Shown: one piece after another, positions 35,565 through 44,250 of the stretch
Layout of the letters: the number at the start of each line of letters is the position of its first letter
How positions within the stretch are numbered: position 1 is the first letter of the stretch
DNA from: Chloroflexus aggregans DSM 9485
Lineage (GTDB): Bacteria; Chloroflexota; Chloroflexia; Chloroflexales; Chloroflexaceae
NCBI RefSeq assembly: GCF_000021945.1
Contig: NC_011831.1
Coordinates: 1,935,353 to 1,999,352 of the forward strand
DNA length: 64,000 bases
Direction: 5' to 3'
Position numbers and translations under genes: made by a program
The notes under the pieces: generated by a model
Told to the model about the DNA's origin: nothing
Seen by the model: the letters and a program-made list of their open reading frames with translations, nothing else
Databases searched by the model: none

Positions 35565-36563
35565 ATGCCTGTGATTACCTATCGTCAGGCGCTGAATGAT
35601 ACGCTTGGCGAAGAATTAGCTCGCGATCCGAACGTCCTTCTCATGGGTGAAGAGATCGGCGTCTTTCAAGGTTCGTATCGCGTGACCGAGGGATTACTCG
35701 CCGAGTTCGGTCCCAAACGAGTAGTCGATACGCCGATTGCCGAAGAAGGTTTTGTCGGGGTCGCCATTGGTGCTGCCATGCTCGGTCTGCGCCCGGTGGT
35801 CGAGATTATGACCATCAACTTTATCCTGGTAGCCATCGATCAGGTCGTCAATCATGCCTCGAAAATCCACTATATGTTCGGTGGTCAAGTGAGTGTACCG
35901 CTCGTGATCCGCACCCCATCCGGCGGTACCGGCCAATTGGCGGCTACCCACTCACAGTCGTTCGAGAACTGGTTTGCCTACTGCCCTGGTCTGAAGGTCG
36001 TTGCACCGGCAACCCCCTACGATGCCAAGGGATTGCTACGGGCAGCCATTCGCGACGACGATCCGGTGATCTTTATCGAATCACTGGCACTTTACGATAC
36101 GAAAGGCGAAGTGCCCGAAGACAGCGATTATGTTGTGCCAATCGGTGTCGCCGAGGTCAAACGACCGGGGACCGATGTGACGGTCGTGTCGTATTCGCGA
36201 ATGACGGCAATCGCGTTGCAAGTCGCGCAGCGTATGGAGCAAGAGGGTATCAGTGTCGAGGTCGTAGACTTGCGTTCGCTACGCCCACTCGACCGCCCAA
36301 CCATCATCGAATCGGTGAAGAAGACCAACCGCGCTGTCGTTATCGCGGAAGATTGGTACTCCTACGGCGTCACCGCCGAGATTGCAGCAACGATCCAAGA
36401 AGAGGCATTTGATTACCTCGATGCACCGGTCTACCGAGTAGCCGGTCTCGAAGTACCGCTCCCTTATGCGAAGGAATTGTCAGCCGTCTCGAAACCAAAC
36501 GCTAATAGTCTGATTTACGCTATTCGACAAGTCATGCGCGGTACGAAGCGCATGCGAGCATAA
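35565..36563 (+). CDS. pdhB: Pyruvate dehydrogenase E1 component, beta subunit
   Basis: 332 aa. Typical opening TYRQALNDTLGEELARDPNVLLMGEEIG with the Glu that activates thiamin diphosphate, then IAEEGFVGVAIGAAM, and the C-terminal transketolase domain (SYSRMTAIALQVA, VVDLRSLRPLD). It forms the alpha2beta2 E1 heterotetramer with PdhA. GAGG ribosome site; 57 bp after pdhA. Confidence 0.95.
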   Translation: MPVITYRQALNDTLGEELARDPNVLLMGEEIGVFQGSYRVTEGLLAEFGPKRVVDTPIAEEGFVGVAIGAAMLGLRPVVEIMTINFILVAIDQVVNHASKIHYMFGGQVSVPLVIRTPSGGTGQLAATHSQSFENWFAYCPGLKVVAPATPYDAKGLLRAAIRDDDPVIFIESLALYDTKGEVPEDSDYVVPIGVAEVKRPGTDVTVVSYSRMTAIALQVAQRMEQEGISVEVVDLRSLRPLDRPTIIESVKKTNRAVVIAEDWYSYGVTAEIAATIQEEAFDYLDAPVYRVAGLEVPLPYAKELSAVSKPNANSLIYAIRQVMRGTKRMRA

Positions 36564-36587
36564 ATGTGCAATGAAACGGGAGGCTCC

Positions 36588-37895
36588 ATGGGTGAGATAA
36601 CCATGCCTCGTCTCTCCGACACCATGTCGGAAGGTACGGTAGGCCGCTGGTTGAAGAAAGTCGGCGATCAGATCGCGGTTGGCGACATCATCGCCGAGAT
36701 CGAAACCGACAAGGCCACAATGGAATTGGAAGCGTTCGAGTCCGGCGTGCTTCAGCAGATTTTGGTACCCGAAGGACAAACGGTACCAATCGGTCAGCCT
36801 ATCGCGATTATCGGCGATGGTTCGGCGCCGATAGCCACGCCTCCAACCGCACCACCGGCGTCAACCACTCCTCATTCGTCACCGGCGCCGGCTCCAGCAA
36901 CCGCTGTTGCCAGTCCGCCGGCGATCAGCACCGATGACAATGGCCGCATTAAAGCATCACCGGTTGCCCGCCGGCTTGCCGAGGAATTGGGCATCGACCT
37001 CCGCCAAGTGGTCGGTACCGGTCCCGGCGGTCGTATTATCAAAGAGAATGTTGAAGAGTTCGCTGCGCGCCGCGGCGTTGTGACACCTGCAACGGCACCC
37101 ACTTCAGCACCGGCGCCTACCCCCGCCCGGGCACCCACTCCAGCACCGGCGCCTACCCCCGCCCCGGCCCGTCCCGCTACACCCGTGACAACACCGGCGC
37201 CTACCTTGGCCGGCGCCGAACCGTTGAGCCGGATGCGCAAAGCCATTGCTCGTGCTATGAACGAGAGTAAGCCGGGTGTACCTCACATCTACCTCACAAT
37301 AGAGGTCGATGTTGATGCGCTGATGGCGCTGCGTGAGCAGATCGCGGCAAGTGGTACGCGCGTCTCCGTCAACGATCTCGTTGTCAAAGCGGCAGCCAAA
37401 GCGTTAGCGAAAGTGCCGGCTATCAACGTCAGCTTTAGCCAGACTGCAGACGGTCAGCCGGGCATTGTGCGCCACAGCCAGATCAACATCGGGGTCGCCG
37501 TCGCTCTCGATGATGGTTTGGTCGCACCGGTCGTGCGCGATGCCGATAAGAAGAGCGTGAGCACGATCAGCGCCGAGATCCGCGATATGGCACTCCGGGC
37601 ACGCGAAGGAAAAATTAAGCAGAACGAGCTTGAAGGTGCCACCTTCCAAGTCACCAACCTTGGTATGTTCGGCATCATCGAGTTCGGCTCGATCATCTCG
37701 GTGCCACAAGCTGCCTCGCTTGCAGTGGGTACGGTTCGTAAAGTACCGGTCGTGCGTGACGACCAGATCGTGATCGGACAGGTGATGAACCTAACACTCA
37801 GTGCCGATCACCGTGTGATCGACGGTGCAGTCGGTGCGCAGTATCTGCAAGAGCTGCGAAAGTTGCTCGAATCACCGGTGAGCATCATCGTCTAA
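36588..37895 (+). CDS. pdhC: Dihydrolipoamide acyltransferase (E2) of pyruvate dehydrogenase
   Basis: 435 aa from the ATG at 36588 (GGGAGG site). One lipoyl domain (1-78; lipoyl-lysine K42 in ETDKATME), an Ala/Pro linker, a peripheral-subunit-binding domain (~125-165, SPVARRLAEELGIDL ... GTGPGGRI), a second Ala/Pro/Thr linker built from short near-identical repeats, and a catalytic domain with H408-x3-D412-G (DHRVIDGA). The E1 genes just upstream point to pyruvate, though branched-chain substrates are not excluded by sequence alone. Confidence 0.92.
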   Translation: MGEITMPRLSDTMSEGTVGRWLKKVGDQIAVGDIIAEIETDKATMELEAFESGVLQQILVPEGQTVPIGQPIAIIGDGSAPIATPPTAPPASTTPHSSPAPAPATAVASPPAISTDDNGRIKASPVARRLAEELGIDLRQVVGTGPGGRIIKENVEEFAARRGVVTPATAPTSAPAPTPARAPTPAPAPTPAPARPATPVTTPAPTLAGAEPLSRMRKAIARAMNESKPGVPHIYLTIEVDVDALMALREQIAASGTRVSVNDLVVKAAAKALAKVPAINVSFSQTADGQPGIVRHSQINIGVAVALDDGLVAPVVRDADKKSVSTISAEIRDMALRAREGKIKQNELEGATFQVTNLGMFGIIEFGSIISVPQAASLAVGTVRKVPVVRDDQIVIGQVMNLTLSADHRVIDGAVGAQYLQELRKLLESPVSIIV

Positions 37896-38394
37896 GTGAA
37901 GGTGAACGCAACGGCGCATCGATCTCACACAACTCGCTGCGCCGTTGCGTCAGTGGGGCACGGCGGGGCCGTGTTCCTACAGCCCTTCGTGGGGGCACGG
38001 CGGGGCCGTGTTCCTACGGATGGCACGCTGTGCATCAACACCTTCGCGATCTTTGCCGCCTTTGCAGTCTTTGCGTCAGCAGCTTTGCGTCCTTCGCGCC
38101 GTTGCGTCAGTGGGGCACGGCGGTGCCGTGCCCCTACAGCCCTTCGTGGGGGCACGGCGGGACCGTGTCCCGACGGGTGGCGCGCTGTGCATCAACACCT
38201 TTGCGATCTTTGCCGCCTTTGCGGTCTTTGCGTCAGCAGCTTTGCGTCCTTCGCGCCCTCTGCGCCTTTGCGTCAGCAGCTTTGCGTCCTCCGCGCCCTC
38301 TGCGCCTTTGCGTCAGCAGCTTTGCGCCCTCTGCGCCTTTGCGTTAAAATCTTTTCGTCCTTGGCCTTCTCAGCGCCTTTGCGTTAGCCCCCAG
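37896..38394. repeat. Intergenic hairpin/TTTGCG repeat array after pdhC
   Basis: About 500 bp of repeats. Four copies of a GGGGCACGGCGGGGCCGTG-type inverted repeat followed by CCTAC (starting near 37956, 37984, 38114 and 38146) alternate with tracts of GCCTTTGCGTCAGCAGCTTTGCG. The two halves (roughly 37950-38100 and 38100-38270) are near duplicates. All six frames stay open by composition; none has a ribosome site or family match, so I do not call genes. Confidence 0.8.
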
Positions 38395-38423
38395 CCCCCG
38401 CACCCACACGGTGGGCGAGGGGG
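38395..38423 (+). terminator. Hairpin between the repeat array and the rhodanese gene
   Basis: CCCCCGCACCCAC / GTGGGCGAGGGGG arms with a central mismatch; the GGTGGGCGAGGGG side is shared with the pufM terminator, suggesting a dispersed terminator-type element. Confidence 0.4.
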
Positions 38424-38485
38424 CGATAAAAAAGTCTTTTGTGCCTTTGCATCCGCTGCACCTTTGTCTATCAGGAAGGACATCT

Positions 38486-39361
38486 ATGACACTCACGCTT
38501 CCAGCCGGACCACTCGTCGAAACCGATTGGCTAGCCGCCCATCTCGATCACCCACGCCTACGCATTGTCGATATGCGTGGTACAGTCTTACCACCCACCG
38601 CCCCGAAACCCCACTACTTTGCCCGTCATGAAGACTACGCTAAAGGGCACATCCCCGGCGCCGTCTATATCGACTGGACCCGCGATATTGTCGATCTCGA
38701 CGATCCGACACCGGTACAAGTCGCCCCACCGGAGAAAATTGCTCATGAGCTAGGTAAACGCGGCATCGGCGACGATACGGTGGTTGTCGCCTACGATGAC
38801 TGGTACTCAATGTTCGCCGGACGACTGATGTGGGTACTGCGCTATTACGGGTTTGAAAACGTGCGGATTCTCAACGGTGGGTTAGTCAAATGGATGGCCG
38901 AGGGGCGTCCACTCACGACCGAAGTACCCAATTATCCTCCGGCCACATTCACGCCACGACCACAACCTCACCTCCGCAAAACTGCCGATCAGGTCTTACA
39001 GGCTCTCGGCAGCGATCTACTCTTGATTGACGCCCGTAGTGAACAAGAATATCGCGGGTTGGAATCACGAGCTGCCCGCGGTGGGCATATTCCCGGCGCC
39101 CGAAACATCTTCTACCAGAGTCTCGTGAGCGGACCACACCAGACCTATCTCTCTCCCGACCAACTCCGCGAACGTTTTCGCGCTGCCGGCATCGATCCCG
39201 ACACTATCGGTGATCGCGAGGTCGTTGCATACTGCAATGGCGGTGTCTCGGCAACACCGACAGCCATCGCCTTCGAGCTGATAAGCGGTCGCCGCGTCGC
39301 TATCTACGATGGTTCGTGGAACGAATGGGGGAACGATCCCGACAAACCCCTCGAACAGTAG
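38486..39361 (+). CDS. Sulfurtransferase with two rhodanese domains
   Basis: 291 aa, typical of thiosulfate/3-mercaptopyruvate sulfurtransferases. N-terminal inactive rhodanese domain (~10-140) and C-terminal active domain with catalytic C250 in YCNGGVSA. The loop CNGGVSA differs from the CRxGxT/CGSGVTA forms, so donor preference (thiosulfate or mercaptopyruvate) is not predicted. The ATG at 38486 has an AGGAAGGA site 5-6 nt upstream; the upstream open frame is repeat-derived. Confidence 0.9.
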   Translation: MTLTLPAGPLVETDWLAAHLDHPRLRIVDMRGTVLPPTAPKPHYFARHEDYAKGHIPGAVYIDWTRDIVDLDDPTPVQVAPPEKIAHELGKRGIGDDTVVVAYDDWYSMFAGRLMWVLRYYGFENVRILNGGLVKWMAEGRPLTTEVPNYPPATFTPRPQPHLRKTADQVLQALGSDLLLIDARSEQEYRGLESRAARGGHIPGARNIFYQSLVSGPHQTYLSPDQLRERFRAAGIDPDTIGDREVVAYCNGGVSATPTAIAFELISGRRVAIYDGSWNEWGNDPDKPLEQ

Positions 39362-39390
39362 TTCCATACGACGAAGCTTTACGATGAGTT

Positions 39391-39407
39391 ATAGTATGGT
39401 ATACTAT
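39391..39407 (+). promoter_or_regulatory. Extended -10 promoter within a perfect dyad (SDR gene)
   Basis: ATAGTAT-GGT-ATACTAT: the right half contains the TGGTATACT extended -10. A repressor bound here would block the promoter of the SDR at 39455. Confidence 0.5.
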
Positions 39408-39454
39408 CGTACTATTCGTGTGACAACTTCTTGCAGATCATTGGAGCACGTAGT

Positions 39455-40216
39455 ATGACAAACAAACCGTTTGCAGGTAAAGTCGCACTCGTCACCGGTG
39501 CAGCATCAGGTATCGGGCGAGCCAGCGCACTAGCGTTCGCTCAGCAAGGGGCAAAAGTTGTCGTGGCCGATGTTAATGTGAGCGGAGGTGAAGAGACGGT
39601 TCGCATGATCGTAGATAACGGCGGAGAAGCGATCTTTGTCGCCACCGATGTCTCGCGAGCAGCGGAAGTAGAGGCGTTAGTCCGACAAACCATTGCCCAA
39701 TTTGGCCGGCTTGACGTCGCTCACAATAATGCTGCCATCGAAGGGGCTTTAGCGCCAACTGCCGCCTATTCCGAAGAAGATTGGGATCGCACCATCAACG
39801 TAAACCTAAAGGGCACATGGCTCTGTCTGAAATACGAGATTTTGCATATGCTCCAACAAGGTGGTGGTGCGATTGTCAATACTGCTTCAGTTGTCGGATT
39901 GGTAGGCACAATCGGGCTACCGGCATACTGCGCCGCAAAAGGTGGTGTCGTCCAACTAACCAAAGCTGCTGCTCTCGAATATGCAAAAGCCGGCATTCGC
40001 ATCAATGCGGTCTGTCCCGGTGCCACCCACACGCCAATGCTCAACCGTCTCATGGTGCAACCGGGAGCCGAAACCGGGATGCTGGCGACCATCCCTCTGG
40101 GTCGGATCGGTAATCCCGAAGAGATAGCCGCAGCAGTGGTCTGGCTCTGTTCAGATGCCGCATCGTATGTCACCGGTCACATTATGGTGGTCGACGGCGG
40201 TATGATCGCTCAATAG
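39455..40216 (+). CDS. Short-chain dehydrogenase/reductase
   Basis: 253 aa. TGAASGIG cofactor motif (~14-21), VADVN after beta-2 suggesting NAD, NNAA (~91), catalytic Ser in NTASVVG and YCAAKGG for YxxxK. C-terminal YVTGHIMVVDGG is typical of the classical family. Substrate unknown. Start at 39455 (GGAG site); the frame extends upstream to 39431 without support. It has its own promoter and a terminator after it, so it is a single-gene unit. Confidence 0.88.
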   Translation: MTNKPFAGKVALVTGAASGIGRASALAFAQQGAKVVVADVNVSGGEETVRMIVDNGGEAIFVATDVSRAAEVEALVRQTIAQFGRLDVAHNNAAIEGALAPTAAYSEEDWDRTINVNLKGTWLCLKYEILHMLQQGGGAIVNTASVVGLVGTIGLPAYCAAKGGVVQLTKAAALEYAKAGIRINAVCPGATHTPMLNRLMVQPGAETGMLATIPLGRIGNPEEIAAAVVWLCSDAASYVTGHIMVVDGGMIAQ

Positions 40217-40323
40217 CAACTCGCCACCACTGTGTACCAGGCGAGTGCGAGAAAACAACTACATACGGCACTCACCGTTACCAACACCACCTAACGGTAA
40301 CAGGCCGATCGCATTCTATTAAC

Positions 40324-40359
40324 AAACCTCCCACACCTAATTTGTAGGGTGGGAGGTTT
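40324..40359. terminator. Strong bidirectional terminator
   Basis: AAACCTCCCAC / GTGGGAGGTTT arms (11 bp) with a 14-nt loop and flanking T/A runs, between the convergent SDR gene and nuoN. Confidence 0.8.
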
Positions 40360-40413
40360 TCATCATCGTATCGTCCCACTGCCAACAACCGGGAACGGCA
40401 ACCGTGGGGATCA

Positions 40414-41997
40414 TCACACCCGTTCTAAGACACTCAAGATCACATTAGGGAAAACACCCAACACCAACACGCCCACCACAGCGATACCTAATGCTGCCGC
40501 AATACCTCGTGGCATTGTAACCGGTGTCGGATCAATTGCCGGCTCGATAAACATCACCTTCAGCAAACGCAGATAATAGTACAAACTGATGATGGTGGTA
40601 ATCACGGCAATAATCACCAGCCACGTCGCCCCACTCTGCCAACCCGCCATAAAGATGTAGAACTTAGCGAAGAAACCACCAAGCGGCGGAATACCGGCCA
40701 GCGAGAGAATACAGACGGTAAACAGCAGTGCCAGCGGTAAGTTACGGCGCGAGAGACCACGCAGGTGGTCAAAATCATCACCCCCGGTCTGGTGACCGAT
40801 CAAGGCTAACGCACCGAACGCACCCAAATTCGTCAGGCTATAGATGATCAAGTAATACAGCAACGCCACCAACCCTTGCTCACGGTCGAAGGTTTGCGCC
40901 GCCGCCCACGCGAGCAATCCCAGTACAACAAATCCGGCGTGCGCAATGCTCGAATAGGCCAGCAGTCGCTTTGCGTTCGTCTGTGGCAATGCCGCCAAAT
41001 TCCCGATCACAACCGTCAGCAAGGCCAGCACCGCCAACACCCCCGTCCAACCACCGGCTTCATCTCCAAACACCGGCGCGCCAACAATTGCCGGGAACGT
41101 CTTCGTCAACAGACGGAACAGCAGAATAAACCCTGCCGCCTTCGACGCCGTCGAGATAAAGGCCGTAATCGGCGTTGGTGCGCCTTCGTACACATCAGGC
41201 GACCACCCATGGAAGGGAACGATCGCCAACTTATAGCCCATCCCCGCTACGATGAAGAGCATCGCCAGGGTTATCGAGCCACCACTAGCCGTAAAAGCAC
41301 CAATCCGATCAAACCGGGTCAGATCATTGAAATTGGTCACTCCACTCACGCCGTTCAGCGCCGCACCAAATGCCAGACTCATCCCATACAACAAGATTGC
41401 CGATGAAACAGCCCCAAACAAGAAGTATTTCAAACCTGACTCTGCCGACCGTGCATCATTGTGGAAGTAACCCGCCAACAGATACAACGGGATAGAGGTC
41501 AGCTCGATTGCCAGATAAGCCAGCAGAAATTCATTTGCCCCGACCATCAAGCACATACCAAGCGTAGCAAAGATAATCAGAGCATAAAATTCACCCGGAT
41601 GCGCATTTGGCCGCACATCGGTGCAGAGCAAACTCGTCAGAAAAGCAGCACCAATAATGAGCAGGCGTGACACCATTGTCAGATGATCGGCGACAAAGAC
41701 ACCGGCAATCGCATCATCACGTGGCCCACCACCTTGTAAATTACGGATCAGATTGGTGAAGAAGTTAACCGGCGCTGTCTCCGGCAATTGGTAGACGTAA
41801 CCGCTCTGCAAGAGAGCGACAACAAACACCATACCCAACCCTATAGCCGTCAGCGACGCCGATGACTTAACCCGCTCTTGTTGCGCTTCCGGCGTGCGTC
41901 CCCACCGTTCAAGGATGTCAGATCCTAGCACCAACAGAGCTAGTACCAACAACAGTATCTCCGGCAAGAGACGCGGGATGTCGGCCAGTTGAAACAT
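40414..41997 (-). CDS. nuoN: NADH-quinone oxidoreductase subunit N
   Basis: 527 aa antiporter-like membrane subunit with about 14 helices. Conserved Lys/Glu/His-bearing helices are visible ([17 protein letters not shown] with the key Glu; [32 protein letters not shown]). It is the quinone-side pump of complex I. Good GAGGG ribosome site. Last gene of the operon, but cut off from nuoM by a 684-bp repeat array. Confidence 0.96.
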   Translation of the reverse strand: MFQLADIPRLLPEILLLVLALLVLGSDILERWGRTPEAQQERVKSSASLTAIGLGMVFVVALLQSGYVYQLPETAPVNFFTNLIRNLQGGGPRDDAIAGVFVADHLTMVSRLLIIGAAFLTSLLCTDVRPNAHPGEFYALIIFATLGMCLMVGANEFLLAYLAIELTSIPLYLLAGYFHNDARSAESGLKYFLFGAVSSAILLYGMSLAFGAALNGVSGVTNFNDLTRFDRIGAFTASGGSITLAMLFIVAGMGYKLAIVPFHGWSPDVYEGAPTPITAFISTASKAAGFILLFRLLTKTFPAIVGAPVFGDEAGGWTGVLAVLALLTVVIGNLAALPQTNAKRLLAYSSIAHAGFVVLGLLAWAAAQTFDREQGLVALLYYLIIYSLTNLGAFGALALIGHQTGGDDFDHLRGLSRRNLPLALLFTVCILSLAGIPPLGGFFAKFYIFMAGWQSGATWLVIIAVITTIISLYYYLRLLKVMFIEPAIDPTPVTMPRGIAAALGIAVVGVLVLGVFPNVILSVLERV

Positions 41998-42681
41998 ACG
42001 TCCCTCATTGCTCTATCTAACAACCAATCGCAAATCTATGCCTTTGCCCGCTTGGCGCCTTTGCGTCCGCACCCTTTGCCCTTCGTGGGGGCACGGCACC
42101 GCCGTGCCCCTACAGGTGGCGCGCTGTGCGTCAGCGCCCTTTGCGCCTTTGCGTTATTGCCCTTCGTGGGGGCACGGCACCGCCGTGCCCCTACAGGTGG
42201 CGCGCTGTGCGTCAGCGCCCTTTGCGACCTTTGCGCCCTTTGCGCCTTTGCGTCCGCACCCTTTGCCCTTCGTGGGGGCACGGCACCGCCGTGCCCCTAC
42301 AGGTGGTGCGCTGTGCGTCCGCACCCTTCGCGTCTTTGCGCCCTTTGCGCCTTTGCGTTATTGCCCTTCGTGGGGGCACGGCACCGCCGTGCCCCTACAG
42401 GTGGCGCGCTGTGCGCCAACGCCCTTTGCGACCTTTGCGCCCTTTGCACCCTTTGCCCTTCGTGGGGGCACGGCACCGCCGTGCCCCTACAGGTGGTGCG
42501 CTGTGCGTTAACGTCTTTGCGCCCTTTGCGCCTTTGCGTTATTGCCCTTCGTGGGGGCACGGCACCGCCGTGCCCCTACAGGTGGTGCGCTGTGCGTTAA
42601 CGTCTTTGCGCCCTTTGCACCTTTGCGTTAACGTCTTTGCGCCCTTTGCCCCCTCTGCGTTCTTTGCGTCAGCGCCTTTTT
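41998..42681. repeat. Tandem hairpin repeat array inside the nuo operon
   Basis: Six copies of a unit starting CTTCGTGGGGGCACGGC, forming a GGGGCACGGC / GCCGTGCCCC hairpin and ending CCTACAGGTGG, at 42081, 42162, 42268, 42366, 42458 and 42547 (spacing 81-106 bp). Between them are tracts of (GCC)CTTTGCG. It lies between the nuoM stop and nuoN start. Long open frames occur on both strands but are composition artefacts. Confidence 0.85.
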
Positions 42682-44193
42682 CTACCTGAATGCCACCGCC
42701 ACCTCACTCAACCGCGCAGCCAACGGACGCACCGCCGTATCGATTAACTCCGTCATCCACGACGGGTACAAACCCAACCCCACCAACACCACAGCCAAGA
42801 TCAGAGCACCGCTATACTCCTGCCACGTCAGCTTCGGCAGATGCAAAAACTCCGGGTTCTTAACCTCATCGTAGAAAACCGACCACACCGCACGTAGAAT
42901 ATACGCCCCGGTAATCGGAATACTCAGGGCAGCGATCACCGCTACCAACGGATACCGCTCCCAGACTCCGATGAAAATATTGAACTCGGCCCAGAAACCG
43001 GCCAATCCCGGCATACCCATCGACGAAAGCCCACCGAGAATGAACATAGTCACGGCAAACGGCATCACCCGACCCAAACCACCCAACTCCGGCAACTGGC
43101 GGGTATGGGTACGGTCGTAAATCATCCGGCCCACCACCGCAAAGAAGAGCGCCGTCATAATTCCGTGAGCAAACATCTGCAAGACGGCACCCATCAGAGC
43201 AATTTGCGTACCGGAAGCGAGCGCCATCACCACCAGACCCATATGGCTTACCGACGAGTAGCCAATGATAAACTTAGCATCGCGCTGCACCATCGCAATA
43301 CTGGCACCGTACACGACGTTAAAGATGGTGAAGATCACGATAATCGGCAACCAATCACGGGCACCCACCGGCATCAACCACATCGCCGCCCGCAGACAAC
43401 CATACGCACCGAGCTTCATCAACACGCCGGCGTGCAACATACTCACCGCCGTCGGTGCCGCCACGTGACCGGTCGGACTCCACGTATGAAAGGGGAACAT
43501 ACCGGCCAGCACGCCAAACCCGATAAACAGTGCCGGGAAGAGTAACCGTTGCAGATCACCGGCAATGAAACCCTGTTCGGCCAGTACCAGCATATTAAAC
43601 GTGCGCAAACCGCTGCCGAAGTACAGGCCGATCATACCAATGATAACCAATGCGCTACCGGCCATCAGAAAGAGGGTCAGCTTCATCGCACCGTATTCTT
43701 TGCGCGTACTGCCCCAAATACCGATCAGCAAATACATCGGCAAGACGGCCAATTCGTAGAAGACAAAGAAGAGAAAGAGGTCGAGCGCACTAAACACGCC
43801 ATACACACCGGTAGTGAGTAACAACAACCAAACCCAATACTCCTTAGTGCGCTCTTCAATATTCCAACTCATCAGCGCACCGGTAAAAATAACGATACCG
43901 TTGAGCAACAGCATCGGCAAACTAATCCCGTCGGCGCCGAGCAAATAGCTTATACCGAGCTGGGGAATCCAGTCGAGCTGTTCAACAAACTGGAAGCCGC
44001 CTTTGACCGGATCGTAAGCCAAAAAGACCAGCAGTGACAAGATCAGCGAAAGCAGTGCAAAGCCGGTCCCGACAATGCGCATCACATCCGGGTAACGGTC
44101 TGGAATGAAAGCGATAATGACGGCCGGAATCAACATACTGAGCCAGATCAAGCTCAGCCACGGCACATCAGCGGCAAGCGTTATCAGCCCCAT
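42682..44193 (-). CDS. nuoM: NADH-quinone oxidoreductase subunit M (second copy)
   Basis: 503 aa antiporter-like proton-pumping subunit. Family residues: Glu in FVFYELAVLPMYLLIGIWG, Lys/His segments AGMFPFHTWSPTGHVAAPTAVS and KFIIGYSSVSHMGLV. ATG at 44193 with AAAGGTG; the frame extends upstream without support. It is the second of two adjacent NuoM paralogues and is clearly different in sequence from the other, so it is not a recent duplication. Confidence 0.94.
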   Translation of the reverse strand: MGLITLAADVPWLSLIWLSMLIPAVIIAFIPDRYPDVMRIVGTGFALLSLILSLLVFLAYDPVKGGFQFVEQLDWIPQLGISYLLGADGISLPMLLLNGIVIFTGALMSWNIEERTKEYWVWLLLLTTGVYGVFSALDLFLFFVFYELAVLPMYLLIGIWGSTRKEYGAMKLTLFLMAGSALVIIGMIGLYFGSGLRTFNMLVLAEQGFIAGDLQRLLFPALFIGFGVLAGMFPFHTWSPTGHVAAPTAVSMLHAGVLMKLGAYGCLRAAMWLMPVGARDWLPIIVIFTIFNVVYGASIAMVQRDAKFIIGYSSVSHMGLVVMALASGTQIALMGAVLQMFAHGIMTALFFAVVGRMIYDRTHTRQLPELGGLGRVMPFAVTMFILGGLSSMGMPGLAGFWAEFNIFIGVWERYPLVAVIAALSIPITGAYILRAVWSVFYDEVKNPEFLHLPKLTWQEYSGALILAVVLVGLGLYPSWMTELIDTAVRPLAARLSEVAVAFR

Positions 44194-44250
44194 GCGGTCA
44201 CCTTTGCGCAATCCATCCGTCCTCAACGGGTGGTTCGACTCAATGATGGT

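Noticed and set aside
37896-38631. Open frames of 105-228 aa after pdhC
   Set aside because: Repeat-derived low-complexity translation (Leu/Cys/Ala/Ser); the only supported gene here starts at 38486.
41989-42689. Long overlapping open frames (up to 203 aa) on both strands
   Set aside because: They translate the tandem hairpin repeats; no ribosome site, repeated peptide in all frames, no family resemblance.
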